A stretch of DNA of 64,000 bases from Bisporella sp. PMI_857 (GCA_021307315.1 JAJSPD010000011.1:806001-870000); one strand, 5' to 3'; positions 41,812 to 52,994 are shown, counted from the stretch's first letter. Numbers and translations are program-made. Notes: a model not told the origin generated them from the sequence alone.

Positions 41812-42129
41812 ATGAGAATAGAAGGCATCACAGATGACCTATATGATATGGCACAGGGGGGGGTTGTAAGATTCATACTATCAGATGTACCGTACTGAGC
41901 TCGACTTATACATGGCAGTGCATTCATTGATAGTCGAGTTGGTTGGACAATCCTCAGAGGACAGGTATTCGTCATTGGATATGCATCAGAGGCGGAGATC
42001 AAGACTTGGGGTGAGATCGAACTTGGTGACACAGTCGCTCTTCGAGAGAAGGTTGCTGAGTTGAATGATAATGGTATCAAAGCAAAAATGGTATTCGTTA
42101 AGCCTCATGAAACCACCCTAAATATGTAA
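41812..42129 (+). pseudogene. unrecognised small ORF with one nonsense codon
   Basis: ATG 41812 to TAA 42129 is one frame of 105 codons apart from TGA at 41896-41898, which follows ..VPY and precedes ARLIHG; CGA-to-TGA is a likely origin. The C-terminal part (FVIGYASEAEIKTWGEIE, then TVALREKVAELNDNGIKAK) has good protein-like composition. It could be the 3' exon of a longer broken gene. A solo LTR-A follows 31 bp downstream. No family recognised. Confidence 0.45.
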
Positions 42130-42160
42130 TACGTTTGTGATAGCGCCTGAGCCCTATCCA

Positions 42161-42381
42161 TGTAACAACTCAAGCTGAACAGGGATCTCGATCCGTAGAT
42201 CCAGGTGGAAGGACTCAAAGGTGTGAATAACTATCAATTGCTATAACTAAGAGAACAAGCTACGGACAGAAGAAGGGAAGGAAAGCAGCGCTCTATATAC
42301 AGGAAGCTGGCCGGAGGCCAGTATAAGCGAGCTTTAGGATGTCCGGTGCTGAGCTCCGTCCGAGAAGTCAGGGCCGTGACA
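42161..42381 (-). repeat. solo LTR-A (221 bp)
   Basis: Duplication ATCCA (42156-42160, 42382-42386); the shortest LTR-A length class. Confidence 0.92.
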
Positions 42382-43145
42382 ATCCAAGATGTCACGCGTT
42401 TGTGATGTCCCAATCTAAAACTCCGTCTACTGGATTCAAAACCATAGCCGAACCACAGAAATATTCAGTTTCAAGATTGGTCATCGTGTTGTGAATTTCC
42501 GTCGTCTCTTGCAGAGTTTGATAAGATCCAGTTTGTGCCAAAAAGCTGGAGTGTTGGTTGGGATTAAGCCCCTCCGGAAGGAAGCCTATTCACTATTAAT
42601 ATTTGTTTCCTAACATAAAGCACAACGCAAATTTACCCGATATACAAAATTCGTCCCCGGAATTGCCCTGGCTACGAGGAGCATCAAAAGTAGAACTTCA
42701 TCAGCGTCCCTCATGCGTCTTTTAGATACGCTGCGGCCAACCCAATGGGTTGCCAAGCTATTATTAATATATTACTAATACTAATTGGTTTATGGTTCCT
42801 GGCTGTGTATTGTCACGTAGTTAATTTATAGCTTTTTGGTTTTTGGCTTGTCGAATCAGGAACTATAGTTTGCCACTCACTCTCTTTACGTGGCCCCTAA
42901 GGGCTGAGTCGTCATCATTCGTAATGACTTACGCACTCCTCTTGCATATAAGAAGAGCTTGCTTCCTGTATGTAGAAATCTTCAGAGATCAATCAATCGT
43001 TCATTGCATATCTTGTGAACTTCCTGAATCAATATGGCTATCACGTAGCTAATTCATGGCCATTTGGTTCCTGGCTGCCACGTAGTCAATTCATGGCCCT
43101 TTGGTTTCTGGCTGTCACGTAGTTAATTTCCGATAATTTACTGTT
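42382..43145. other. gene-free stretch with degenerate ~40-bp repeats
   Basis: From about 42785 to 43130 a unit with TTGGTT(C/T)CTGGCTG and TCACGTAGTTAATT occurs at least four times, irregularly spaced. No gene is seen. Confidence 0.5.
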
Positions 43146-43366
43146 TGTTAGTAGCCATTTATATATAGTTATGATCATGTGACTAGCACCTGAAACGTGG
43201 GACCTCGATCCTACTTAACCCCTTAGAACAAGAGCTTAGAACAATCAAGAATCAACCAACAATCAAGACTTATCCACCAACCTCAACGAGCATTGCGCAT
43301 GAAACACATGCGTGCGTGCCCTCGGGTTAAAGTATAAGTAATAACTCCAACCCTTGTGTTCCCACA
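43146..43366. repeat. LTR-E copy, inverted (221 bp)
   Basis: TGTTAGTAGCC...TGTTCCCACA, same length as 15751-15971; no exact duplication, so flanks are rearranged. Confidence 0.8.
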
Positions 43367-43975
43367 GATATCTACGATTTAGTCGAATATTCAGTTGTAC
43401 TACGGGCCTTTCGCCTCGCAGGGATGTCAGTTAGAAGTTTTGAGAAAGTAGAATACTAGCTCGCATCCGAAAGCTCCTCCACCACCTGGTCTAGCAGAAG
43501 GAACGGCGGGGAGACCTAATGAGGAGGAGTAAGGTCTAAATTTAATATTAGAGATTTGGGTAAAGGGATTATAGTCGGTGAAGTCCACGAGGGTTTAATG
43601 TCGTCTTGTATAGAAGTAGGAAGATACCATCTGGAAGAACCGCGCTCCAGTGTTGATAGAAATATTCAAGAAATTTAAATATATCCGAATATTATTCGAA
43701 TACAAGGGTTGTAGACAGAGTAGTGAGCCCCAAAGAGATGTTATTGCCTCGCGTGTAGAACAAAAGAGTAATGACAGCTCCACTGCATAAGATCCAAGAA
43801 TCCGGAAGATGCCCTGCCTAACGGGGATCTTCCAGTCTTCTTATCCCAAGGGGGCACCTCCAGTACCCCAACTTCCTGAGATACTACCCGGAACATGCCA
43901 CTCCACCACAGGTTTGGCCTATTACGTATAGTCATTCTTAGCCCTGAGCAACCACTAGATCCCTGTAAAAGAACC
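43367..43975. other. gene-free stretch
   Basis: 43374-43436 is the inverse of 19278-19340. The rest shows no supported gene and forms the 3' flank of the HET gene. Confidence 0.4.
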
Positions 43976-46474
43976 CTATATTATTTCAATGTCCAATACT
44001 TTCGGATCATTCATAACTTCCCCATCCATAATGCCATGAACATATGATTCGCCAATAAGCATGAAGGTCTGTCCTTCTGCTTTTCGGAGAACGAAGGGCA
44101 TCTTAGCACCCAATATGATGACAACGACATCACCTGGCTCCACATACTCGGATCCTAGTCCTAAATAGCCATTTGACGTGACAAATATTCTCTTTCCATT
44201 TAATCTAGAGGCCATTTGGGGGGCATATAGTGCGGATCGAGATTCTGCTTCCCCCACCATGTCCAGAACGTCGGCTTCGAGTTCAAGAGTACCGATGTAG
44301 GTTTCAAGCCACCAGTAGAGCATTTCCTTACCATCTTGAAGAAGGTCGCGTGCGGTCTGCGCGCCGGATTCAATCGTAGCTGATGTCTCATCATCGCACA
44401 TCCATCGAGCGCCATGCAGTACCAAATGGATGAGGGCGCTGCATGTTTCGGCCATTTCATTCACAAGATTAGACAAGTTCTCTTCCAAAGGTCTATAATT
44501 CTGGAAGTGCGACCTGAAAGACTTCCCAGCGGGCCCAAATGGCCCGTCTTCAGCAAACAGTTTCTGAGAGACGGCCACGTTGTTGAAATAACGAACCTGT
44601 TGCTCGCTAGTGGGTGGGCCCGATAAATACATTCGATAAGCGGCTCTGGTAAAATTTGCTTGATTAGGATCTTCATCTGCTCTAATCCAGTTCGATGCCA
44701 CGTCCGGAACCCTCTCGGATATCGGAGTTCTGACTAATAAAATGTCGGCAACTGTGGTCCTCCAAGCGGCTTCTTCTCGACCAAAGGCTGAGGGGTACGC
44801 TTTTGCCATTTCAGAGAACCTATACACTGAATTTAGGAGCTGTGTTGTCGCTCGACTCTTCTCGTCGAGATTGCTAGTCTCTTTAGTGTTGATGATTCCA
44901 TGGCCTTGGTCTGACGAGAAGCAATTGACAAAAGATTCTGTAATTTTTTCGGACATGGTCTCCATGATCGTATCGACTTGGATTCCAGAGACTACAAGCT
45001 TCGTCGTCCCCTTCTGATCACATCTCACTTGATATACGAAGTTGGTCAACTTCGACGCTGAAAATGGCGGACGGCCGTCGTTATTCAAATTGCCGAGTAA
45101 GGAGTTACCCTTGCATTTTATCGACCAGTCTGGGACCCAAGTAGGCAGCTCTTGTTGAACTCTGCGAAATTGGGCCATTGACAATAACAAAGGTCCATGC
45201 ACCTTGAGGAGAGCTTCGGCTACCTCTATGTATACCGAATTGCATGATTTATTGTAATCGGGATGTATTCCGAGGGATTGGTCTTCGCGCAAAAGGCCGA
45301 GTAGCGAGTAAACCCTGTCTCTCGGATCCAAGCAATCCAAATAGTGACCGTTTGCGAGCGGCGACGTCCTTTCGAGGAGAAAAAGAAGCCCCACTCCACG
45401 ATAATGCCGGATTGTTCTGATGGTAAGAAAAGGGTGTGCATAGCGCATGAACTTGTTAACAACGTTGTGGAAACGATAGATAACATTGGGTGTCATATCG
45501 ACGCAGGTGTCGAAGACCCTAGGTTCTCTGTGTAGGAATTCCTCCTGGTATAAAAAGAGAAGCACATAGGCTGCTCTGAAGGCGTCGACAGAGATCCACT
45601 CCTCTCCACAGACAAAGAATGCTCTCTCGGCCACAACAATCTCCTGAAGAACCCACGCGCGTTGAAACCAAGGACGATTCAACAACGCAACTATGGCGAC
45701 TTCTGGAATTGGAATCTTTTCGCCACTAGTCATAGTGAGGCTCAAAATATCATTTTCTAAAGCCATGAGCTGTTCAAAGCTTTGTTGGTCTGCTTGCCTA
45801 GAGTTGGGCAAACGTGCTAATTTCGCAGATTGTGTTTCGGACTGCTCTTCCGGATTCAGCTCGAAGAACAGCAAGGAATCTTGAAGTCCCATGGAGGTGG
45901 CTTCGTGCCCAAATTTCCGCAGACAGTCCATCGCGACCTCGCTGTCGTCAGCGGCAGGGCCGAGCCAGGCAATCACAAGCTCCGCCTGGGCGTAAATATC
46001 ACGCATTAGCCCGACTTGCCAAGTTTTCTCCTCATTATCTTTTTGATTGATGCAGATAGCATCTACCCAAAGAGTATAATCACTAATTTGAGTGCAGAGA
46101 TGGCGGAGAGCGGAGTCCAAGTTACTGGAAATTTGGAGATCTTTGCCGTCGACTTTTGCAGTCCTGGTATCCTGCGAGTTGCCCCAGACGTAGGATAAAG
46201 CCCGGTAAGTTGGTGAATCATTGAGCGAGGCTTTGCTCAAGGTAAAACGGATTGGACCGGTTTCAGGATCGAAATCGGTCCCGACAACTAATCTCATCAA
46301 GCGGATTTCCCGCATTTTCGGATCGAGTCTGAGCATCGAGTATTGATGAGTCACGACAGCCAAAAGCTGAGCGCCAGCGGGAATTGGCAGAGAGAAGTTG
46401 TCAGAAAAGAAGAGAGTATACGAAGGTATGCGTGCTGAAGTGCGCGCAGACCGAAATAAGAGGATCACGCTCAC
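43976..46474 (-). CDS. HET-domain protein (heterokaryon incompatibility type, up to 832 aa)
   Basis: The HET domain covers about residues 95-260, with YRALSYVWGNS, TLWVDAICINQKDN, MRDIYAQAELVIAWLG and RPWFQRAWVLQEIVVA, the hallmark blocks of fungal HET proteins. The C-terminal half is the usual HET-6-type extension of unassigned function, ending MNDPKVLDIEII. The frame is open throughout. The start at 46474 is only about 50 bp from a truncated Copia-B LTR; Met codons at about residues 46 and 53 (MLRLDPKMREIRLM) better match where such proteins start. It could trigger a cell-death reaction on non-self contact; whether it is active is not shown. Confidence 0.85.
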   Translation of the reverse strand: MSVILLFRSARTSARIPSYTLFFSDNFSLPIPAGAQLLAVVTHQYSMLRLDPKMREIRLMRLVVGTDFDPETGPIRFTLSKASLNDSPTYRALSYVWGNSQDTRTAKVDGKDLQISSNLDSALRHLCTQISDYTLWVDAICINQKDNEEKTWQVGLMRDIYAQAELVIAWLGPAADDSEVAMDCLRKFGHEATSMGLQDSLLFFELNPEEQSETQSAKLARLPNSRQADQQSFEQLMALENDILSLTMTSGEKIPIPEVAIVALLNRPWFQRAWVLQEIVVAERAFFVCGEEWISVDAFRAAYVLLFLYQEEFLHREPRVFDTCVDMTPNVIYRFHNVVNKFMRYAHPFLTIRTIRHYRGVGLLFLLERTSPLANGHYLDCLDPRDRVYSLLGLLREDQSLGIHPDYNKSCNSVYIEVAEALLKVHGPLLLSMAQFRRVQQELPTWVPDWSIKCKGNSLLGNLNNDGRPPFSASKLTNFVYQVRCDQKGTTKLVVSGIQVDTIMETMSEKITESFVNCFSSDQGHGIINTKETSNLDEKSRATTQLLNSVYRFSEMAKAYPSAFGREEAAWRTTVADILLVRTPISERVPDVASNWIRADEDPNQANFTRAAYRMYLSGPPTSEQQVRYFNNVAVSQKLFAEDGPFGPAGKSFRSHFQNYRPLEENLSNLVNEMAETCSALIHLVLHGARWMCDDETSATIESGAQTARDLLQDGKEMLYWWLETYIGTLELEADVLDMVGEAESRSALYAPQMASRLNGKRIFVTSNGYLGLGSEYVEPGDVVVIILGAKMPFVLRKAEGQTFMLIGESYVHGIMDGEVMNDPKVLDIEII

Positions 46475-46525
46475 CGAATATCACAGAAGCACGTGTTGGT
46501 TAACCTACGTACACTGTGATGCACT

Positions 46526-46553
46526 TGTCAGGATTTGAGATCTAGGTAGCTGA
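46526..46553 (+). repeat. Copia-B LTR stub
   Basis: TGTCAGGATTTGAG...GGTAGCTGA is the tip of a Copia-B LTR, cut at exactly the site where the MITE sits in the LTR at 60941-61813. Confidence 0.75.
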
Positions 46554-46754
46554 GGGTCCCAATACATGTACCCCAGGGGGTACGTTAATAATTCTGACTA
46601 AGCGCAACGCGTACCCCACCAAGCCTGTAAACACAGTGTGACCAGCCCTAAAGCACAGCGTGACCAGCCCTAAAACACACTGCGACCAGCCTGTAAATAC
46701 AGCGCAACCAGCTTGTACACACACGATTACAAGCCTGTAAAGTGTTTAATATAT
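46554..46754. repeat. MULE-like TIR element, left part
   Basis: Starts GGGTCCC and carries four degenerate ~22-bp units (ACAGCGTGACCAGCCCTAAA). Related to the MITE at 61106-61782 by ends, subterminal units and the CTGTAAAGTGTTTAATATAT segment. The right part is missing. Confidence 0.65.
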
Positions 46755-46986
46755 CGGCAAATATCTCAAATACCATCAAAAAGTCGATAAATATCTGAAA
46801 TACCATCACTGAATTTGGAGGCTTTCTCATATACCACAAATGATGGTATTTCAGAAAGCCACCAAATAATTGATGGTATTTGAGAAAGCTCCCAACACTT
46901 TTAAATTTTTAATGGTATTTCAGAAAGCCACCGAATAATTGATGGTATTTAAGAAAGCTTTCAGCATTTGCTGTAAACACGTTGTA
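46755..46986. repeat. MULE terminal fragment
   Basis: CGGCAAATATCTCAAATACC matches the terminal repeat of the MULE at 47403 and is followed by repeated TGATGGTATTT(C/G/A)AGAAAGC motifs. Confidence 0.6.
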
Positions 46987-47393
46987 TGTTACAGCACGTA
47001 AAATAAAAGCAACGGCTTAAAGTAATACGGGTAAAAATCGAGAATAATAAAACTACAGAACTATAGAAGCAGAAAAGGAAGTATATGTGGGTATATATTG
47101 ACCAAGCCAGTCGTATGACTCACACGTGGCACGTGATGGCGCACGCGCCATCACACCCCCTTTATCTTAGAACGTAGAGTAGAACTCAATACAACAACAA
47201 TTACCATATCCACCAAGAGCAAGAGCACGGCCTATAAGCTGTGCCTTTTACCCCGTGGAAGGTAAGAACACAGCGAAACCATCAGTATATATACAAAAGC
47301 TTTAATTACGTGACGTTTCGCGTGATTTTTAATGTAAGTGTTTTACGGACTATTAGGCTATATAAAAGCCGTAAGCGCGCTAGCGCCGTGACA
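46987..47393. repeat. LTR-B copy split by LTR-I
   Basis: TGTTACAGCACG...GCGCCGTGACA. Subtracting LTR-I and one GTATA leaves 203 bp, the LTR-B length. Confidence 0.85.
47086..47284. repeat. solo LTR-I (199 bp)
   Basis: TGTGGGTATATATTG...AAACCATCA with duplication GTATA (47081-47085, 47285-47289). Confidence 0.85.
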
Positions 47394-47455
47394 GTATTAT
47401 ATCGGCAAATATCTCATATACCACAAAAAAGTGCCCATATTTCTCATATACCACT

Positions 47456-47514
47456 ACTTTTTTTGACGAATATCTCATATACCACTTTTGTGGTATATGA
47501 GATATTCGTCAAAA
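47456..47514. repeat. subterminal palindrome of the MULE
   Basis: TTTTTTTGACGAATATCTC is mirrored by its reverse complement around a TTT centre; it could fold into a long hairpin next to the terminal repeat. Confidence 0.8.
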
Positions 47515-47692
47515 AAAGTATGGTATATCAGATATTCGTCAACACTCGCTATAAAGCCTGTAATACAAGCGCTGTAAGCCTAAAATCATTGTCATTTTTT
47601 TCAACTTTTTAACTCCTTTATTCTAAACTTTGTAATCCATATCCTTTTCCAGACCTTGTAGCGTACCGTAAAAGCAATTCAATATCGACAAA

Positions 47693-49576
47693 TTAGTGAT
47701 CTACAATTATTCCACTCTCAACGTCTGAAAGCTCGTTGCTATCAAGTCGATCAACGTCCTCTATTTGTATGCCCAATTCTCGATCAAGACGCTCTGCCTC
47801 TTCTTCATTCTCACTCCCTTCTTCCTCTTCCTCTTCTTCGTTCTCTCCTTCATTTTCAGATTGTAGCCATTCCCAAGCTCTTTGTCGACGTCCGCTAGAA
47901 ACAGGCTGATTCGTACAACGACGACGATTATGACCCCATTCAAGGCAATTGCTACAGCGGGTTTGCTTTTTATTCCATGTGCCTTTGCGTATTCGTTTAG
48001 TTCGAAGTCGGCTGATTGACTTTTGTACTGTAAAAGGTTTGATTGAATTATCGCAAAGTAGGTCGACTGTCGATATTGGTGCTAATAAAGCTTGATAGGT
48101 ATCGCGATAAAAGCCAGCTGTAAATAAATTATCGAAATAATCAACTGGGTCAGTACGAAGAATCCTTGCAGCTGCGATTGCGTGAAAACAAAGCGATTGA
48201 AACTGGTAAAAAGCTGTACAATCACAATGCTTTTCATTCAGGTTTACCATCCACTTACGACCTGATTCAGGATCCTCAACTTGCGCAACAGCTTCATTCG
48301 AAGGATAAACTCGATATCGACGAGAAGCTTTAAAACGATCTTTGAATTTGGCCATAGGCACGTCGGCAAGGCTTTCAGATTTGCTTCTTTCTGTACGTCT
48401 TCTAAACCACATTTCTGAAGTCAAAAGATAAATACCATCTAACAATTGAAAAGGAGGCATCTGGCGATATTTGTTCCAAGCTGAATTCAAAGACTCAACA
48501 ATATTCGAAGTGTTATGGCCAAATTGAGGATATTGCAAGTAAGCTTTGGTCCAGAGCTTATTGTCGATATTAGAAAGGTAATTGAACGCGTCAATACTCA
48601 ATTCTCTCATTTTTACTATTTCGGCTTCAAACAACTGAGGCGTTTTTGCTTCACATATTCTCCAGAACAATAGCTTTACTTTATTGCCAAATCTTTGCTG
48701 TAAGTTATCGGCAATATGCTGACAACAGTGAAAATGAATAGCGTTAGGATACAGCTCTGCAACAGCGTTTGCCATTCCTTTCTCGCGATCGGAAACAAAA
48801 GTATGCTGGTTCTGTACAGTAATAGGGAAAGCAAGCTTAAAGTGATGTAAAAACCACGTCCACTAGCGTTGATTTTCAACAAGTACTAATCTCCAAGCTA
48901 AAGGAACAATCTTGTCGTTTGCGTCGATTCCACAACAAATTATCAATACTATACGATATCGAGACTTTGTATAAGTTCCATCAATAACATAAAACTGGCG
49001 AATACATTCAGAAGCAATACGAAGAGAGCCGGGAGCAAAAAAAGCTGCTTGGAATATACCGTCAGCTTGCGTTTGAAGTTCGGCGTAATTGTTTTCGTCG
49101 GCTTGCTTGAACCTTTCGACATAACCAGGAAGCAACGCAAAAGATTCAGTTTCATCGCCGTAAAGCTCTTCTAAAACAGCTTGTTTAACACGGTACGCCT
49201 GGAAATATAAAATGTTGTTGAAAAATTAAAGGCGTTCATTCGACTGAATTTGTTTAGCAGTAATATCAGGATTGTCAATAATCGACGCTCGGTGATGAAG
49301 TATTACGAACTTCAAATTATTCGTATTTGAAGCTGTCAAATGATTTGCAGGAGAGCAAGTATAAAGCTCCAAGTGAGTTATAACTACGCCTTTCTTCTTA
49401 GAATCAACCGCTCTAATTTTAAATTTGCAAATATCTGCAGTACGGCACACAATATTGAAGCGTTGTTTATCGGAATGAGTAGCTTTCCATGATTCAGAAG
49501 CATTCGCAACAAAATCCTTTATAGCTTCTTTTGCTAACGCAATATTAGAAAAAGTATCACCGACGTGGAGCGCCAT
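47693..49576 (-). pseudogene. MULE transposase with one nonsense codon
   Basis: The start at 49576 (MALHVGDTFSNIALAKEAI) opens a FAR1/MuDR-type N-terminal domain. A short intron with TTTCCAG acceptor near 49201 probably links to AYRVKQAVLEELYGD. No clear GT donor is seen. The DDE core shows YVIDGTYTKSRYR, FVSDREKGMANA and NIVESLNSAW, so D, D and E are present. TAG at 48863-48865 lies where Trp (TGG) is expected, and the frame continues unchanged. The C-terminal part has a SWIM zinc finger (CDCTAFYQFQSLCFHA), a CCHC knuckle (CSNCLEWGHNRRRC) and a Glu-rich acidic tail. Nearly intact; one RIP-type change may be the only lesion besides the donor. Confidence 0.85.
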
Positions 49577-49877
49577 AGCTATAATAATGTTATAAAAGAA
49601 CGATAATCGACAAAATACGAATATTTGTTGTGCGTCAGGTGCTCTAGTCTCTTGGCGCAATGTATGGGTCTTCAAAATACTTAGCAATAAAACGATGGTA
49701 TATGAGATATATTAGTGTTTCTCATATACCATCGTTTTGTCATTAAGTATCTGAAATACCACTGTTTTGCGCCAAGAGACAAACGGTGGTATATGAGATA
49801 TTCGTCAAAAAAAGTGGTGGTATATGAGAAATATGGGCACTTTTTTGTGGTATATGAGATATTTGCCGGTATTATAT

Positions 49878-50447
49878 ACTTTAAACTATTTGTATTCGAA
49901 GCTTAAAAGTAACTTGCAAAAAAACAAATATAGAGTTCTAAATAAATTATAACAACTCTTTTTTTTTTTTTTTTTTAGAATTACAAGCTTTAATTTTGAA
50001 CTTGCAGTTGCGCAGCGTTTAACTTACAATATTGAATCGTTTTTTATTTGAATAAGTAGTTGTTGGTATAAAGTTATATGAACGTTCTACGACGCACAAG
50101 CCACTACCTGAATGTATTTAAGTTCTCGCTCGTAGAACGTAACTTAAAACAATTAAAAACAAGTCAACTACTTACAACGAGCATATATAGCACTGCGCTG
50201 AGATCGCGGTGCTACGTGCTTCGTGGGTAACCGACTTAAGCTATTGCAAGTCATTAATACGAAGAAGGTATTACAAAGAGTAATACTAACAGTAGTTTTT
50301 TATAATTCAGAAGCGTTTGCAACAAAGCTTTTAATAGCTAACTTAGCTAAAAGAATATCAAGAAACGTAAAGCTTATTTCGAAAGCTATAATACGATATC
50401 AATAAAATTACAATTGAAAAGAATAAAAGGATTTCAAGTTACAATAG
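49878..50447 (-). pseudogene. second, decayed MULE copy (transposase N-terminal region) split by LTR-H
   Basis: 49878-50060 and 50292-50400 align, with many transitions and an 18-T run, to the N-terminal exon of the MULE transposase at about 49310-49560. The LTR-H insertion point falls inside it. Heavy AT drift suggests RIP. Confidence 0.65.
50061..50291. repeat. solo LTR-H, inverted (231 bp)
   Basis: Duplication GTAGT (50056-50060, 50292-50296). Confidence 0.9.
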
Positions 50448-50809
50448 TGTAACAAATAGAGGGCAGCAGGAGGGATTGCAATATAACAGATAAAATATGT
50501 GACTAGCGATGTCGTTGCAATAGTGATGAATTGATATTAGAAGTATGCTTGTAAGTCTAACATGGAAGGAAAAACTCAAGCTTGCCTTGTTCAGAAAGCT
50601 CTAGCTGTTCCTTATATCTTTCACTGTGCTGTAGCTGTGAGCCTGTGGCTGCTGTAGCTGTTGTAGCTGGAAGCCTGTGGCTGCTGTAGCTGTTGTAGCT
50701 GTGAGCCTGTGGCTGCTGGAGCTGTAAGCCCGTGGCTGGCCATGGGCGGAGCGTGCCGCTTGCAGCCCTGAAAGTCCTACAGCTGAAAACCCTTCGGCTG
50801 ACTGTTACA
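50448..50809. repeat. LTR-C copy, inverted (362 bp)
   Basis: Same length as and inverse of 55392-55753, almost identical; no exact duplication, so one flank is rearranged. Confidence 0.88.
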
Positions 50810-50837
50810 TTAAGTCTGATTTAATTTAATTTTAAAT

Positions 50838-50990
50838 CAAATCAAATCAAATCAACCCTCAAAATAATCAAATCAAATCAAATCAAATCAAATCAAATCA
50901 AATCAAATCAAATCAAATCAAATCAAATCAAATCAAATCAAATCAAATCAAATCAAATCAAATCAAATCAAATCAAATCAAATCAAATTT
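50838..50990 (+). repeat. (AAATC)n pentanucleotide satellite
   Basis: About 25-28 units of AAATC with one interruption near 50855-50868. It sits between LTR-C and the broken end of a Copia-B copy. Confidence 0.95.
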
Positions 50991-51014
50991 AATTTGATTT
51001 TTTTTCTCACGCTG

Positions 51015-51173
51015 GTAACGGTAGAGGAGAGACTCACTGGCATACACACCGTAGAAGGCACTGCTACGAAAAACAGTATACTTTATGCTAAGCAGCTTAG
51101 CATAAAGTATACTGTTTTTCGTAGCAGTGCCTTCTACGGTGTGTATGCCAGTGAGTCTCTCCTCTACCGTTAC
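51015..51173. repeat. perfect fold-back of Copia-B sequence
   Basis: Two 79-bp arms (51015-51093 and 51095-51173), identical as read in reverse complement, around a single-base centre. The right arm is continuous with the Copia-B remnant; the left arm is an inverted duplication of it. Confidence 0.92.
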
Positions 51174-52994
51174 AGTAAGTCTCTCCTCCACGGCTGAAAG
51201 TTGACTACTTTCTATTGACATATCTCCAGTTCCCACTAAGATCTTTTTTGCCAATTGGTTTCCCGCAGTCGCTATAGACTGGAGTTTTGCTTTGTAAACT
51301 GAAAAAAGGAAACTATATTCATCAATACCCGCGTCAGCAGTCAGTATTACTTTATTGGAGTGGAAGTTCAATAGTTTATAGATTTTGCTTCTTTCCATTC
51401 CTACACATATATAGTCAACTAGCACTCTCGGCCTAGTTTTGCCAGAGTACTTCTCTTTAGGGATTTTCGGGCTGGCTCTGCATCTAAACACTACTAATTT
51501 TGCCAAGTCTAGTAGCCTTCCAGTGTACCCTTTATATAGCGTTGTTGCTTTGCTGACTAGGTAGTTGTTTTCCGTATCAAAAAGTAAAGCCGAAGTCGGC
51601 ACTCTGTTTTTAACATACATCGCATGTTCGACAGCAATGCACCAGTATTCCGGATCTAGGCTTGACATAAATAGTATTGACCTCATCTTGGAGTCTATAA
51701 CGTTGACTGTCTTTTCCGCAACTCTATTATATAAGTGTTTGTATAGTAGATAAAGTTCAAATGCTGTTCCTATATCCGCCAAATGCTTTTGAAATTAAAG
51801 ACCGAACTCCTTTTTCCCGTTATCTGCTCTGCAGCATGCTACTTCTTAGCCTGTATGCTGCTCAATTCTTGAGAAAATCTCTTTAAAGTGTAGTAGGATT
51901 TCTGTGGTTTAAAGTGTTTTCAGAAGCCTTATCCATCCGAATCGACTAGCGTCGTCGATAACTACTAAGTAGTAGTTGTATCTTCTGAACAATATTCCTT
52001 TCCGGCCACTTGTGTCAGCATGGACCTTTCGGCCTATTTGACTGATTCTGCTGTCTGTTTTGCGGTTGAACGTTTCTTTTAGCTTTTTTGCGTCGCAAGC
52101 TTCACAGGAGTAGCGGCTAAGTAGTGATATCCTTTTGCCTAGCTTTATTCCTTTGCTGGCTTTAGCAAGCCTGTCGACATCTCTGTAATTAGTGTGAGCC
52201 AAGCGTCGATGCCACAGTTCAGGTGCTGTTTCTTCGATATCTGGTTAGTGATCGACATCTATTATTTTTGGTCTTAACGTGACAGTTAGAGCACCTGGAG
52301 TCTCTCCGACCATGTATAGTCCATTGTAAGCCGTTGTCTTGAATATCACGGTAGATCTTTTTGTGCAAATAGCTTCATTGCCTTCGAAAGTAATAGTATT
52401 CCCAGCGACAGCAAGTAGGCGTACAAACAGTAGTCTAGTCGATTTAAATGATGGAACATACTATACGTCGTCAATAAGCAAGTTATCGACCGTTACTGAT
52501 CCATACCTTTCTGCGACCACGATTCGGCCATCTGCAGTCCGCAAATTGCGTGTTTCATTCCACCTTTTCAAAGCTGTAAAATCGCTTAGAGCTCCGCTGA
52601 AGTGCTTGGATGCCCCTAAGTCTAATATCCACAGTGGCATCTTTTCAGTTGACAATAAAGCACTTGCTTGCACTAGTTGAAAGAAATAGTAAAAGTCAAC
52701 ACTGTCGGTTTCAGCTAAAGCTAAGTTCACTAATTCTTCTTTTTCCTCTCTTCTGCTGAACTCTCTTTGTATCCGCTTCAGCTCAGGGCAGTCCTTGATA
52801 AAGTGTCCTTGTAAATAGCATGCTCGACACTCGTTCCTGCCAGCTTTTCGAGGCTCTTTAAAGACTCGGTTAAAGCTTTCTGCTCTCGAAATTGACCTTG
52901 ATCCTCGACCTTTCCCTCTTGTATGACCTCTTCCCCGTCCTCGACCTTAGTGTCCCTTTCTGTTCCGTCTTCTTGTATCCTGTACTACTGCGGC
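51095..52994 (-). pseudogene. decayed Copia-B copy: integrase to gag zinc knuckle
   Basis: Matches the intact polyprotein gene at about 36150-38050, with scattered G-to-A/C-to-T differences, several stops and codon-level drift (for example IDSKMRSILFMSS and WILDLGASKHFSG, where the protease DSG has become DLG). RT and RNase H, which would lie left, are missing. The copy continues beyond the Gypsy-A insertion at 59898. Confidence 0.92.

Larger units (their letters stand above)
47403..49868 (-). mobile_element. Mutator-like transposon (MULE), 2466 bp
   Basis: About 85-bp terminal inverted repeats starting CGGCAAATATCTCATATACC are flanked by a perfect 9-bp duplication GTATTATAT (47394-47402, 49869-49877). 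It encodes one transposase on the minus strand. Both ends contain extra copies of GGTATATGAGATATTCGTC in opposed orientation, forming hairpins (a near-perfect palindrome at about 47456-47514). Confidence 0.95.

Noticed and set aside
50838..50990. Telomere or telomere-like repeat
   Set aside because: The unit AAATC does not match TTAGGG and both sides are internal transposon sequence.
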